NCBI GenBank assembly: GCA_027483945.1
Contig: JAIXTM010000008.1
Coordinates: forward strand, 34,243-98,242
Length of the DNA stretch: 64,000 nucleotides
From: Hyphomicrobiales bacterium
Lineage (GTDB): Bacteria; Pseudomonadota; Alphaproteobacteria; Rhizobiales; Beijerinckiaceae
Reading direction: 5' to 3'
The notes beneath the pieces are model-generated. The model was not told the origin of the DNA. It made no database searches and saw only the letters and a program-made list of their open reading frames with translations. Positions 18,017 through 26,416 of this stretch are shown piece after piece. Position 1 is the stretch's first letter. Each line of letters starts with the position of its first letter. Both the position numbers and the translations under genes were made by a program.

Positions 18017-19492
18017 ATGACCACGCATCTCTCCCCGGCCGCCTTCTCCAGCGTACGGCCCGCCGCCGTGCCCGTCACCGTCGCGTTTGGGGACGGCATC
18101 GGCCCGGAGATCATGCAGGCGAGCCTGAAGGTCCTCCTGGCCGCAGGCGCCTCCATCGCGGTCGAGCCCATCGAGATCGGAGAGCGTGTCTATCGCGCCG
18201 GCCAGTCCGCCGGAATCGGCCCCGATGCCTGGGAATCGCTGAAGCGCACGCGCGTGCTCTACAAGGCGCCGATCACGACGCCGCAGGGCGGCGGCTACAA
18301 GAGCCTCAACGTCACGATCAGGAAGACGCTCGGGCTCTTCGCCAACGTCCGGCCCTGCGCGGCCTATCACCCCTTCGTCGCCACGCTGCATCCCCAGATG
18401 GACGTGGTCATCGTGCGGGAGAACGAGGAAGACCTCTACGCTGGCATCGAGCACCGGCAGACCGACGAGGTCTACCAGTGCCTGAAGCTGGTCTCGCGGC
18501 CGGGAACCGAGCGGATCGTGCGCTACGCGTTCGATTATGCGCGGGCGAACGGGCGCAAGAAGGTCACGTGCTTCAGCAAGGACAACATCATGAAGCTCAC
18601 CGATGGGCTGTTCCATCGGATCTTCGACGAGATCGGCGCACAATATCCCGATATCGCCAAGGAGCACATGATCATCGATATCGGCGCCGCCAAGCTCGCC
18701 GCGGATCCCGGCCGGTTCGACGTGATCGTCACGTCCAACCTCTACGGCGACATCGTCTCCGATATCGCGGCGGAGGTCGCCGGCTCGGTCGGGCTGGCGC
18801 CGTCGGCGAATATCGGCTCGGCGGCGGCGATGTTCGAGGCCATCCACGGCTCGGCGCCGGACATTGCGGGCCGCGACGTCGCCAATCCGTCCGGCCTGCT
18901 TCTGGCCGGGGTAATGATGCTGGTCCATATCGGCCAGCCGCGGGTGGCCGAGCTCGTCCACAATGCCTGGCTCACAGCGATCGAGGACGGCGTGCGCACC
19001 GGCGACATGGGCGGAAGCGGTTCGTCGCTCGGCACGCAGGCCTTCGCCGATGCCGTCATCGCCCGGCTCGGACGCCGGCCCCGGCGGCTGACGCCCGCCT
19101 CCTATGGCGTCGGACCCGCGCTCGCGGTGCCGGAGCCGGTGCGGCAGGCGCCCGCCGCGAAGGCCCTGGTCGGGGTGGACGTCTTCGTGGATGCGGCGGA
19201 GACCACGCCGGCGGCTCTCGCCAGCCGTGTCGCGCCGTCGGGTGCCGAGGTGTTCGATCTGCTGATGATAACCAACCGGGGCGTGAAGGTCTGGCCTCAG
19301 GGCCACGACGAGACGTTTCTCACCGACCATTGGCGGTGCCGCTTCATGGCCAAGCCGGGCCTGTCGCCCAACAAGGCGATGGTGGCCGGGCTGTTGCGGC
19401 GGCTCGCCCAGGCGGGCGTGGACTTCGTGAAGACCGAGCAGCTCTACACGTTCGACGGCCAGCCGGGCTATTCGCTCGGCCAGGGCCAGTAG
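18017..19492 (+). CDS. icd: NADP-dependent isocitrate dehydrogenase, Thermus-type
   Basis: A 491-residue beta-decarboxylating dehydrogenase that converts isocitrate to 2-oxoglutarate. The N-terminal FGDGIGPEIM, the active-site region VIVRENEEDLYAGIEHRQ, and the metal site SNLYGDIVSDIAAEVAGSVG with the following FEAIHGSAPDIAG are clear. About 150 extra residues after residue 340, including FLTDHWRCRFMA, are the C-terminal extension seen in the long Thermus-type IDH, not in the 400-residue enzymes. Many Rhizobiales have a different main Icd, so this may be an accessory enzyme. A LysR gene is divergently encoded upstream. Confidence 0.88.
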   Translation: MTTHLSPAAFSSVRPAAVPVTVAFGDGIGPEIMQASLKVLLAAGASIAVEPIEIGERVYRAGQSAGIGPDAWESLKRTRVLYKAPITTPQGGGYKSLNVTIRKTLGLFANVRPCAAYHPFVATLHPQMDVVIVRENEEDLYAGIEHRQTDEVYQCLKLVSRPGTERIVRYAFDYARANGRKKVTCFSKDNIMKLTDGLFHRIFDEIGAQYPDIAKEHMIIDIGAAKLAADPGRFDVIVTSNLYGDIVSDIAAEVAGSVGLAPSANIGSAAAMFEAIHGSAPDIAGRDVANPSGLLLAGVMMLVHIGQPRVAELVHNAWLTAIEDGVRTGDMGGSGSSLGTQAFADAVIARLGRRPRRLTPASYGVGPALAVPEPVRQAPAAKALVGVDVFVDAAETTPAALASRVAPSGAEVFDLLMITNRGVKVWPQGHDETFLTDHWRCRFMAKPGLSPNKAMVAGLLRRLAQAGVDFVKTEQLYTFDGQPGYSLGQGQ

Positions 19493-19579
19493 GCTCGCGG
19501 CACTGTGAGGCGGCGGGGTCTGGTGCAGTATTCCCGCCGCCACCACATTCTGGCGACCGCCGATGAGGAGTTCGCCGCC

Positions 19580-20008
19580 ATGCTGAAATCGTCCGACAAG
19601 GCCAGGACCACGCAGTTCCCGTTCCAGCTCACCGATGCGGAATGGCGGCAGCGTCTCACGGACGAGCAATATTACGTCCTGCGCCAGCACGGCACGGAGA
19701 GGGCCGGAACCTGCGCGCTCAATTACGAGAAGCGGCCGGGCACCTTTTCCTGCGCAGGATGCGGCCAGCCGCTCTTCGTCGGCGGCAAGAAGTTCGAGTC
19801 CGGCACCGGCTGGCCGAGTTTCAACGATCCGCTGCCGGGCGCGGTGGGCACCTCCGAGGACAGGTCTTTTTTCATGACCCGGACCGAGGTCCATTGCAGC
19901 AATTGCGGCGGGCATCTCGGCCACGTCTTCCCGGACGGGCCGCCGCCCACGGGGCTGCGCTATTGCATCAACGGCGTCGCGATGGACTTCAAGCCCGACG
20001 AGGCCTGA
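19580..20008 (+). CDS. msrB: Peptide-methionine (R)-S-oxide reductase
   Basis: A 142-residue MsrB that repairs methionine-R-sulfoxide in proteins. Zinc ligands come as two CxxC pairs (SCAGCGQP and CSNCGGHLGHVF), the substrate loop is FESGTGWPSFNDP, and the catalytic cysteine is in RYCINGVAM. The ATG at 19580 is chosen over upstream frame starts since MsrB usually starts 20-30 residues before the LTDAEW segment. It is co-directional with icd, 87 bases downstream, and converges on the flavin monooxygenase. Confidence 0.95.
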   Translation: MLKSSDKARTTQFPFQLTDAEWRQRLTDEQYYVLRQHGTERAGTCALNYEKRPGTFSCAGCGQPLFVGGKKFESGTGWPSFNDPLPGAVGTSEDRSFFMTRTEVHCSNCGGHLGHVFPDGPPPTGLRYCINGVAMDFKPDEA

Positions 20009-20011
20009 TCC

Positions 20012-21181
20012 TCAGTCGGGCTGCCAGCCATAGAGCCAGTCCAGCCGGCTGAGCATGCCGACGGGCCCGAGGCGGCCGATGAGCACGTTGCGGGCCAGGG
20101 CGAGCGGGAAGCCCGCATGATACGCGCGGCCCGTGTCGCGCGCCGCCGTCTGGACATGACGGGCGCGGGCGCCGCGGACCCAGTCATAGCCTTCGAAAGC
20201 CGACACCACGCTCGCATCGCGGGAGAGCGCGTCGGCCAGGACCGCGGCATCCTCGATGGCGAGCGCCCCGCCTTGCGCGAGGTAGGGCAGGACCGGATGA
20301 CCGGCATCGCCGACGAGCGCGATGCGGCCGGCCGCGATGTGTCCTGCCGGCAGGTCGTAGAGCGGCCACGGCGTCCAGGTCGACGCCGCGGCGACAAGGG
20401 CGCGCAGGGCGGGCGCAAGACCTGGCGGCAGGATGGGCGCGGCCTGGCCCTCGGAGACAGGGCCTTCCTGCACCAGGACGAGGTTAACCAGTTCGCCTTC
20501 GGAGACCGGGTAATGGACGACATGGAGGCGCCGGCCCAGCCAAAGCCCGGTTTGCGCCTCGCGGGCGAAGGCGGGGGCGGCCCGGGCGGGAAGGGTCGCA
20601 CGCCAGGCGGTCACTCCGGCCGGCGCCGGTTCGCGGCGGTCGCCCATGGCGGTACGGGTGGCCGACCAGAGGCCGTCCGCGCCGACCAGAAAGGATCCGT
20701 GCAGCGTCTCCGCCGCTCCGGACGCGCGGGCCACCTCGACGCGCACTTGCTCGCCCTCGGTGCGCGCTGCGGTCAGCGCACGGCCGACGAGCAGCGAGAC
20801 ACCGGGCGTGGCACGCGCCGCGTCGAGCAGGATCATGTGCAGGTCGGCGCGCTGCAGCACGTAATAGGGCGCGCCGTAGCGGCGGCGCGCCTCGGCACCG
20901 AGAGCCACCGTGCCCAGCTCGCGCCCGCGCCCGGCGTCGCGGATGACGACGCGCTCCGGCGCGAAGCCGCGCCGGGCGAGCGCCGGGCCAAGCCCAAGCC
21001 CGATCAGCAGGCGGCTGGCATTGGGAGACAGCTGGATTCCCGCGCCGATCTCGTCGAGCGCGGTGCGTCGTTCCAGTACGAGAGACGAAATACCCTGCCG
21101 AGCGAGGAAGAGCGCAGTGGCAAGGCCGCCTATACCGGCGCCGGCGATGATGGCGGGCGCGTCGGATGCTGCCGGCTGCAC
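20012..21181 (-). CDS. FAD-dependent aromatic-type monooxygenase
   Basis: A group A flavoprotein monooxygenase of about 389 residues. The dinucleotide-binding motif is IIAGAGIGGLATALFLAR, a FLVGADGLWSATR (DG-type) motif lies mid-protein and RIALVGDAGHPVLPYLAQGG is the FAD/ribityl GD motif. Overall it resembles salicylate or 3-hydroxybenzoate hydroxylases; the substrate is unknown. The start is uncertain: GTG at 21181 begins 8 bases after the zinc-finger stop and gives a normal N terminus, while ATG at 21241 would overlap that gene and add an unlikely Ser/Arg-rich leader. It is probably co-transcribed with the zinc-finger gene. Confidence 0.8.
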   Translation of the reverse strand: MQPAASDAPAIIAGAGIGGLATALFLARQGISSLVLERRTALDEIGAGIQLSPNASRLLIGLGLGPALARRGFAPERVVIRDAGRGRELGTVALGAEARRRYGAPYYVLQRADLHMILLDAARATPGVSLLVGRALTAARTEGEQVRVEVARASGAAETLHGSFLVGADGLWSATRTAMGDRREPAPAGVTAWRATLPARAAPAFAREAQTGLWLGRRLHVVHYPVSEGELVNLVLVQEGPVSEGQAAPILPPGLAPALRALVAAASTWTPWPLYDLPAGHIAAGRIALVGDAGHPVLPYLAQGGALAIEDAAVLADALSRDASVVSAFEGYDWVRGARARHVQTAARDTGRAYHAGFPLALARNVLIGRLGPVGMLSRLDWLYGWQPD

Positions 21182-21188
21182 AGCGTGC

Positions 21189-21437
21189 TCAGGCCGCCTG
21201 CGTCTCGACGACGAGGCACTCGGCGGGGGAGCAGGCGCCACCCTTCAGCGCGGGATTGTAGCGGTACAGCGTCGAGCAATAGCCGCAGACCGCCTCGGTC
21301 TCGTCGCCCATGTCGATGAAGATATGGGGATGGTCGAAGGGGGGCTTGGCGCCGATGCACATGAACTCGCGCACGCCCACCTCGACGACCGGCACGCCAG
21401 GCTCGTTGTGGAAATGCGGGACGCCCTTGTCGGCCAT
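21189..21437 (-). CDS. Zinc-finger domain protein (NDUFS6-like)
   Basis: An 82-residue protein with the zinc-finger pattern of the family related to the 13-kDa complex I subunit: FMCIGAKPPFDHPHIFIDMG, then AVCGYCSTLYRYN. Cys/His/Cys/Cys spacing is consistent with one bound zinc. Bacterial members are short stand-alone proteins of uncertain role, conserved in Alphaproteobacteria. Divergent from the alpha/beta hydrolase pair. Confidence 0.88.
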   Translation of the reverse strand: MADKGVPHFHNEPGVPVVEVGVREFMCIGAKPPFDHPHIFIDMGDETEAVCGYCSTLYRYNPALKGGACSPAECLVVETQAA

Positions 21438-21597
21438 GATCGATCACCTTCGCTTCGGGCGCGGCACAACGCGTGCGCCGGCGCGAGACGGACATACGGC
21501 CTGCCCGTGATTGCGTCCAGCCCCGTCATTTCCTAATGCCCATGATCGTCCGCCGCAGACGCGACGCGCGGCGGGCAGGCCTACGCTGGAGACTTGC

Positions 21598-22362
21598 ATG
21601 CACCGTTTCGATTCCGACGGCGTCGAGATCGCCTTCATCGACGAGGCGCCGGAGGGCGGGCAGGGCGAGGCGATCCTGCTGATCCACGGCTTCGCCTCGT
21701 CGCACATGGTCAACTGGGTCAATCCCGGATGGGTGAAGACGCTGCGGGAGGCCGGACGGCGCGTCATCGCCCTGGACAATCGCGGCCATGGGCGCAGCGG
21801 CAAGCCCCATGCACCGGAGGCCTACCGCTCCACGGTCATGGCCGAGGATGCGTGCCGGCTGCTCGATCATCTGGGCATCGGCCGTGCCGACGTGATGGGC
21901 TATTCCATGGGCGCGCGGATCTCCGCCCATCTGGCGCTGGCGCATCCGGAGCGGGTGCGCTGCCTCTTCCTGGGCGGGCTGGGCGTTCACCTCGTGGCTG
22001 GCGTCGGCCTGCCGCTCGGCATCGCGGACGCGATGGAAGCGCCCTCGCTCGATGTCCTCACCGACCCGATGCAGCGCATGTTCCGCGCGTTCGCCGACGC
22101 CAATGGCAGCGACCTGAAGGCATTGGCGGCATGCATCCGCGGCTCGCGCGACACGCTGAGCGCGGAGGAGGTGGGCCGGATCGCCGCGCCGACGCTCATC
22201 TCGGTCGGCACAAAGGATCCGGTCGCGGGCTCCGCGCGGGGCCTCGCGGAGCTGATGGCGAACGCCGAGGTCTTCGATATCGAGGGCCGCGACCACAACC
22301 TCGCCGTGGGCGACAAGACCCACAAGGCGGCGGTGCTCGACTTCCTGTCCCGGAGGGCCTGA
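21598..22362 (+). CDS. Alpha/beta hydrolase
   Basis: A 254-residue alpha/beta-fold hydrolase. Oxyanion-side motif LLIHGFASSHMVNWVNP, nucleophile elbow GYSMGARISAHLAL (Ser about residue 101), catalytic Asp in GTKDPVAG and His in EGRDHNLAVG complete the triad. The ATG at 21598 is preceded by GGAGACTTGC; the longer frame upstream lacks a better start. Substrate unknown. Its stop codon shares a base with the next gene's start (TGATG), so translation is coupled. Confidence 0.88.
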   Translation: MHRFDSDGVEIAFIDEAPEGGQGEAILLIHGFASSHMVNWVNPGWVKTLREAGRRVIALDNRGHGRSGKPHAPEAYRSTVMAEDACRLLDHLGIGRADVMGYSMGARISAHLALAHPERVRCLFLGGLGVHLVAGVGLPLGIADAMEAPSLDVLTDPMQRMFRAFADANGSDLKALAACIRGSRDTLSAEEVGRIAAPTLISVGTKDPVAGSARGLAELMANAEVFDIEGRDHNLAVGDKTHKAAVLDFLSRRA

Positions 22363-23237
22363 TGGGCACCCGCCGCGTTTTCGCCGGTACGGGCGGGATC
22401 GAACTCGTCGCCACGCAGCGCGGCGAGGGGCGCCGCTCGGTGCTGTTCCTCCACGGAGGCGGCCAGACGCGCCACGCCTGGGACAAGCCGGCGCGCGAGG
22501 TGGCGGCCAGCGGATGGCGCACCGTGTCGCTCGACCAGCGCGGCCATGGCGACAGCGCCTGGGACGAGGCCGGGCGCTACACGTTCCGCGACTACGCGGA
22601 CGATGCGGCGGCTATCGGTGCCGCGATCGCGGCCGAGGATGGCATCGCGCCCGTGGCGGTCGGCGCGTCGCTGGGCGGCATCGCCGCACTCCATACATTC
22701 GCGCCGCAGCGCCGCCCGGTCTTCGGCGGCATCGTGCTGGTCGATATCATCCCGAGGATGGACCCGCGCGGCGTCGCCCATGTTCAGGGCTTCATGGCGG
22801 CGCGAGCGCGGGAGGGTTTCGCCAGCGTCGAGGAGGCAGCCGACGCGGTCGCCGCCTACCTGCCGCACCGGCCGCGTCCGCGCTCGCTGGAAGGCCTGCG
22901 CAAGAACCTGCGCCTGCATGGCGACGGCCGCTGGCGCTGGCACTGGGACCCGCGCTTCCTCGATGGGCCGGCCAACGTCAACACCGACTGGTCGGCGATC
23001 GAGGCCGAACTGGAGGCGGCGGCGCGGGTCCTTGCCGTACCTCTCCTCCTCGTGCGCGGCGGGGCAAGCGAGCTCGTTTCGCCCGAGGCCGCGAAGGAGT
23101 TCCTGAGCCTCGTGCCCCACGGCCGTTATGTCGACATCGCCGAGGCGCGTCACATGGTGGCCGGCGACCGCAACGACGTCTTCGGCGACACGATCCTGCG
23201 CTTCCTAACTGAAGCATTCGACGAAATTACGCTTTGA
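22362..23237 (+). CDS. Alpha/beta hydrolase
   Basis: A 291-residue alpha/beta hydrolase coupled to the preceding one. Motifs are LFLHGGGQTRHAWD, DQRGHGDSAW, nucleophile GASLGGIAALH (Ser near 106) and C-terminal EARHMVAGDRND with the catalytic His. Resembles esterases and peroxidase-like hydrolases; no specific substrate is indicated. The array of 21-bp GATTC units begins 32 bases after its stop. Confidence 0.87.
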   Translation: MGTRRVFAGTGGIELVATQRGEGRRSVLFLHGGGQTRHAWDKPAREVAASGWRTVSLDQRGHGDSAWDEAGRYTFRDYADDAAAIGAAIAAEDGIAPVAVGASLGGIAALHTFAPQRRPVFGGIVLVDIIPRMDPRGVAHVQGFMAARAREGFASVEEAADAVAAYLPHRPRPRSLEGLRKNLRLHGDGRWRWHWDPRFLDGPANVNTDWSAIEAELEAAARVLAVPLLLVRGGASELVSPEAAKEFLSLVPHGRYVDIAEARHMVAGDRNDVFGDTILRFLTEAFDEITL

Positions 23238-23269
23238 AACAGAGGCTTGCGGGCGATTGCTCGCGCATC

Positions 23270-23395
23270 GATTCCGCGACTTCACAAAATGATTCCGGTG
23301 CCTGCCAAACCGATTCAACCGGATCACAGATTGATTCAGGAGGCTGACATTTCGATTCGGGCCGTTCACCGGACGGTTGCGATTGCATGCCATAA
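23270..23395. repeat. Phased 21-bp array of GATTC (GANTC) sites
   Basis: GATTC occurs at 23270, 23291, 23312, 23333 and 23354, each exactly 21 bp after the last. A degenerate sixth copy (GGTTG) stands in register at 23375. Outside the GATTC block, positions 13 (T) and 16 (C) of the unit are invariant and positions 15 and 17 are A in four of five units, giving GATTC-N7-T-S-A-C-A. Other positions vary freely. GANTC is the target of the alphaproteobacterial cell-cycle methylase CcrM. It lies 157 bases upstream of cysE. See findings for interpretation. Confidence 0.9.
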
Positions 23396-23530
23396 GCGTG
23401 TCCGTATGGAGGATTTCCTCATCGTCCGTACGGACGCCGGCAGGGCCGGCCTTCTCCGTGCGCAGCCGGCGGGGGCTTGGCGGACGGCAATGGAAGGCAT
23501 AGCTAGGGTCGACCAATCGGAGGCCGCATC

Positions 23531-24382
23531 ATGAGCGCGAGACCGCATAAGGCAGTCGAGGAGGTCCGTCACGGCATCACCGTGGTCGACCCGGTCTGGC
23601 GCCGCATCCGCGCCGAAGCCGAGGACATGGTGACCGCCGAGCCGGTGCTCGCGAGCTTCGTGATCGGCACGATCCTGAACCATGACAGTCTCGAGAGCGC
23701 GATCGGCCATCGCATCGCCGCGCGGCTGGACCACGGCGCCGTGTCCGGCGATCTGATCGCCCAGGCATTCGCCGAGGCCGTCGAGGCCGAGCCGGAGATC
23801 CGCGACGCGATCCGCGCCGACCTCATGGCCGTGCTTGACCGCGATCCGGCGACCAACCGGCTCATCGAGCCAACGCTCTATTACAAAGGCTTCCACGCGC
23901 TCCAGACCCATCGCCTCGCCCACTGGCTGTGGAAGACCGGCCGTTACGACTTCGCGCTCTACCTGCAGAGCCGCTCGTCGGACGCGTTCCAGACCGACAT
24001 CAATCCGGCGGCGCGGATCGGCAAGGGGATCTTCCTGGATCACGCGACAGGCATCGTCATCGGCTCGACCGCCGTGGTGGAGGACGACGTGTCGATCCTC
24101 CAGAACGTGACGCTGGGCGGCACGGGCAAGGAGAAGGGCGACCGGCATCCCAAGATCCGGCGCGGCGTCCTGATCGGCGCCGGCGCCAAGGTGCTGGGCA
24201 ATATCGAGGTCGGCCGGTGCGCGCGCATCGCCGCAGGCTCGGTCGTGCTGAAGGCCGTGCCGAACAATGTCACGGTGGCGGGCGTTCCTGCCCAGATCAT
24301 GGGTACGGCGGGCTGCGCCGAGCCAGCGCGGACGATGGACCATTTCCTGTCGGATCGGACCGACCTGACCTTCGACATCTGA
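23531..24382 (+). CDS. cysE: Serine O-acetyltransferase
   Basis: A 283-residue acetyltransferase making O-acetylserine for cysteine synthesis. The N-terminal helical SATase domain (about 20-150) is followed by a left-handed beta-helix with hexapeptide repeats. Catalytic and substrate motifs are AFQTDINPAARIGKGIFLDHATGIVIG and later LGGTGKEKGDRHPKI. The C terminus is longer than minimal and ends DLTFDI; an Ile end is common in forms that bind cysteine synthase. Expression may be influenced by the GATTC array upstream. Confidence 0.95.
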   Translation: MSARPHKAVEEVRHGITVVDPVWRRIRAEAEDMVTAEPVLASFVIGTILNHDSLESAIGHRIAARLDHGAVSGDLIAQAFAEAVEAEPEIRDAIRADLMAVLDRDPATNRLIEPTLYYKGFHALQTHRLAHWLWKTGRYDFALYLQSRSSDAFQTDINPAARIGKGIFLDHATGIVIGSTAVVEDDVSILQNVTLGGTGKEKGDRHPKIRRGVLIGAGAKVLGNIEVGRCARIAAGSVVLKAVPNNVTVAGVPAQIMGTAGCAEPARTMDHFLSDRTDLTFDI

Positions 24383-24488
24383 CCGCCTGATCCAAAGGCT
24401 CGCGGACAAGGCGGCGTTTCGGGGTTGCGGCGGCGGGGCGGTTCGTGGCAATCGCCCGTCACGACGAGAGACGCGAAGAGGACGCATC

Positions 24489-24698
24489 GTGGACAAGAAC
24501 GATATCGCCAAGGTCGAGGCCTATCTGCGCCAGACCTTCTCGAACGCCGCGATCCGCGTCGTGGCCCGGCCGCGCAAGACGGATTCGGCCGAGGTGTATA
24601 TCGGCGAGGAATTCGTCGGAGTGGTCTTCCTCGACGACGAGGATGGCGACCGGTCCTACAATTTCACGATGGCGATCCTGGACTCGGACCTGGACTGA
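24489..24698 (+). CDS. DUF3126 family protein
   Basis: A 69-residue cytosolic protein with GTG start (24489) shortly after a GAGAC-type leader. The sequence KVEAYLRQTFSNAAIRVVAR followed by EVYIGEEFVGVVFLDDEDGD matches the small DUF3126 family that commonly sits after cysE in Rhizobiales. Function unknown. Very acidic C terminus. Confidence 0.88.
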   Translation: MDKNDIAKVEAYLRQTFSNAAIRVVARPRKTDSAEVYIGEEFVGVVFLDDEDGDRSYNFTMAILDSDLD

Positions 24699-24702
24699 GC
24701 CT

Positions 24703-25359
24703 TCAGGGACGCCGGATCGACGTCAGGAAGGTCCGTGCCTGCCGGTCCATTGCCGCCCATTCCGGCAGGCGGCGGGCCGGAAAGCTCATGGTCACGTCGA
24801 GACCGCGCTCACGAAATTCCGCGAGGCAGAGGCCGGCGACGGCATCCGGTCGGTCCATTCGCGGGCAACGCGCCGCGAAGGCCCGTCCGTCCGGCGGGGC
24901 GAGATAGAGCTCTTCGGTCTGGTAAGGCGAGCCGGCGCGGAAGCGGCGTGACAGGAGCCCGCCGGGATTGCGCCAGACGTCGCTGGTCAGGAAGCGGGCA
25001 TAGAGATCCGCGGGCCTGTCGGCCGGGTCCATGCCGCCGTCGGACGCCGCGATCCGCAGGATCAGCGTCCGGTCCGATCCAGGCGCCTCCGTCGGTGCGT
25101 GCGCAGGCAGGGCGAGCGTCAGGATGCCTTGAGACAACCCGGCGCCGGGCGCGCGGGCCAGGTTCGCCGGCACGTCCAGGACGGTGTCACCGACACGCAT
25201 CGACACCGTCTCCGCAGCCGGGGTAGCGGCCGGCATCGCATCCCGGGCCGCCAGCAGCGCGCCGATGACGATGGCCCCGAGCGCAAGGCCGGTACCGAGG
25301 CCCATGGCGAGGCCGGACAACGCGGGCAAGGAGGAGCGGCGCAGGATGGCTGACGTCAT
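24703..25359 (-). CDS. Hypothetical single-pass membrane or secreted protein
   Basis: A 218-residue protein I do not recognise. Residues about 12-40 form one hydrophobic segment (LAMGLGTGLALGAIVIGALLAA), then an extracytoplasmic region begins with VSMRVGDTVLDVPANL and contains PPDGRAFAARCPRMDRPDAVAGLCLAEFRE with two cysteines. The composition suggests an inner-membrane-anchored periplasmic protein. Start at ATG 25359; an upstream GTG exists in the same frame. Divergent from the next gene, with a CtrA-type site between. Confidence 0.7.
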   Translation of the reverse strand: MTSAILRRSSLPALSGLAMGLGTGLALGAIVIGALLAARDAMPAATPAAETVSMRVGDTVLDVPANLARAPGAGLSQGILTLALPAHAPTEAPGSDRTLILRIAASDGGMDPADRPADLYARFLTSDVWRNPGGLLSRRFRAGSPYQTEELYLAPPDGRAFAARCPRMDRPDAVAGLCLAEFRERGLDVTMSFPARRLPEWAAMDRQARTFLTSIRRP

Positions 25360-25417
25360 CGGACGATCCGGATTCGCACCCGCATCCTGGAGGGTTAACC
25401 TTACCAAACGATTACTC

Positions 25418-25432
25418 TTAACCTCCCGTTAA
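25418..25432. promoter_or_regulatory. CtrA-type site TTAA-N7-TTAA
   Basis: TTAA-CCTCCCG-TTAA is an exact match to the full CtrA consensus spacing and lies between the divergent genes at 24703 and 25481. A half site (GTTAACC) stands at 25394-25400. Binding is inferred from consensus. Confidence 0.55.
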
Positions 25433-25480
25433 GCCTTGGGCATGGTGCGCCGGTATCCGCCCGCGAGAGGTTGCGTTGAC

Positions 25481-25807
25481 ATGACCATGGCGCCCGGAGT
25501 TCTCGAAGCGTTGCAGTCGCTCGCCCTCGGCTTCGCCGCGGCCGGATTGCTGGCGAGCACGTTCGAGCTGTTCACCTCGAAGCGTGCCAGCTTCCATCTC
25601 CTCGAACTCGGCGGTTTCCGCGCCGTGGCGAGCGTGCCGGTCGTCGTGTTCTCCGCGCCGTTCATCATCATGCGCAACACCATCCTCGGCCGGCAGATCG
25701 AGCATCGCAGCATGATCGCCGTGATGATCGCGACGGTCATCGCCTGCTTCTGGAGCATGATGAGCGGGCGGCTCGTCCTGGACGTCGCGCTGCGCATCGC
25801 CGGCTGA
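25481..25807 (+). CDS. Small integral membrane protein
   Basis: A 108-residue protein with three likely transmembrane helices (about 10-30, 48-70, 78-100). No family recognised with certainty; similar short membrane proteins occur in Rhizobiales. ATG at 25481 is preceded by GAGAGG at a 12-base distance; an upstream TTG at 25436 is also in frame. Motif IIMRNTILGRQIEHRSM lies in the polar loop. Confidence 0.7.
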   Translation: MTMAPGVLEALQSLALGFAAAGLLASTFELFTSKRASFHLLELGGFRAVASVPVVVFSAPFIIMRNTILGRQIEHRSMIAVMIATVIACFWSMMSGRLVLDVALRIAG

Positions 25808-25882
25808 ATCCGGGCCGGCCTTGACGCCGGCGGGACTGGCGGTTCACCTCGCGGACCATCATCGGCCGCCGCGAGGTCTTCC

Positions 25883-26413
25883 ATGCCCCTTTATGCCATC
25901 GATGACGGCGTCGCGCCGACGCTTCCTGCGGACGGACGCTGCTGGATCGCGCCCGACGCCCATGTCATCGGGCGCGTCATCCTGGCGGAGGATGTCGGTA
26001 TCTGGTTCGCGGCGGTCCTGCGCGGCGACAACGAGCCCATCACCATCGGCGAGGGCAGCAACATCCAGGAGCATTCCATGCTCCACACCGATCCCGGCAT
26101 GCCGCTGACCATCGGGCGCGATTGCACGATCGGCCACCGGGCGATCCTCCATGGCTGCACCATCGGCGATACCTGCCTGGTCGGCATGGGCGCGACGATC
26201 CTCAACGGTGCGGTGATCGGGGAGGAGAGCCTCGTCGGTGCCGGCGCCCTTGTGACCGAGGGCAAGGCCTTTCCGCCGCGCTCGCTCATCGTCGGCGCGC
26301 CGGCACGGGCGGTGCGGGCCCTCGACGATGACGCGGTGGCGCGTCTGCGCGCCTCGGCGGCGGGATATGTCCGGAACTGGAAGCGCTTCGCCGCGACCCT
26401 GACGCGGCTCTGA
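25883..26413 (+). CDS. Gamma carbonic anhydrase family protein
   Basis: A 176-residue left-handed beta-helix protein of the gamma-carbonic anhydrase/YrdA group. Zinc-ligand-type histidines are in SNIQEHSMLHTD and CTIGHRAILHGC, with WFAAVLRGDNEPI before them. Members are trimeric zinc proteins; some hydrate CO2, others have no shown activity. Ends three bases before the stop of the convergent BTLCP gene. Confidence 0.9.
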   Translation: MPLYAIDDGVAPTLPADGRCWIAPDAHVIGRVILAEDVGIWFAAVLRGDNEPITIGEGSNIQEHSMLHTDPGMPLTIGRDCTIGHRAILHGCTIGDTCLVGMGATILNGAVIGEESLVGAGALVTEGKAFPPRSLIVGAPARAVRALDDDAVARLRASAAGYVRNWKRFAATLTRL

Positions 26414-26416
26414 CGG

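Noticed and set aside
23205..23516. Minus-strand 103-codon frame with Asn-Arg heptads over the GATTC array
   Set aside because: No good Shine-Dalgarno or homologous protein is recognised, it overlaps the end of the hydrolase gene, and conservation crosses codon boundaries. Kept only as an alternative in the array finding.
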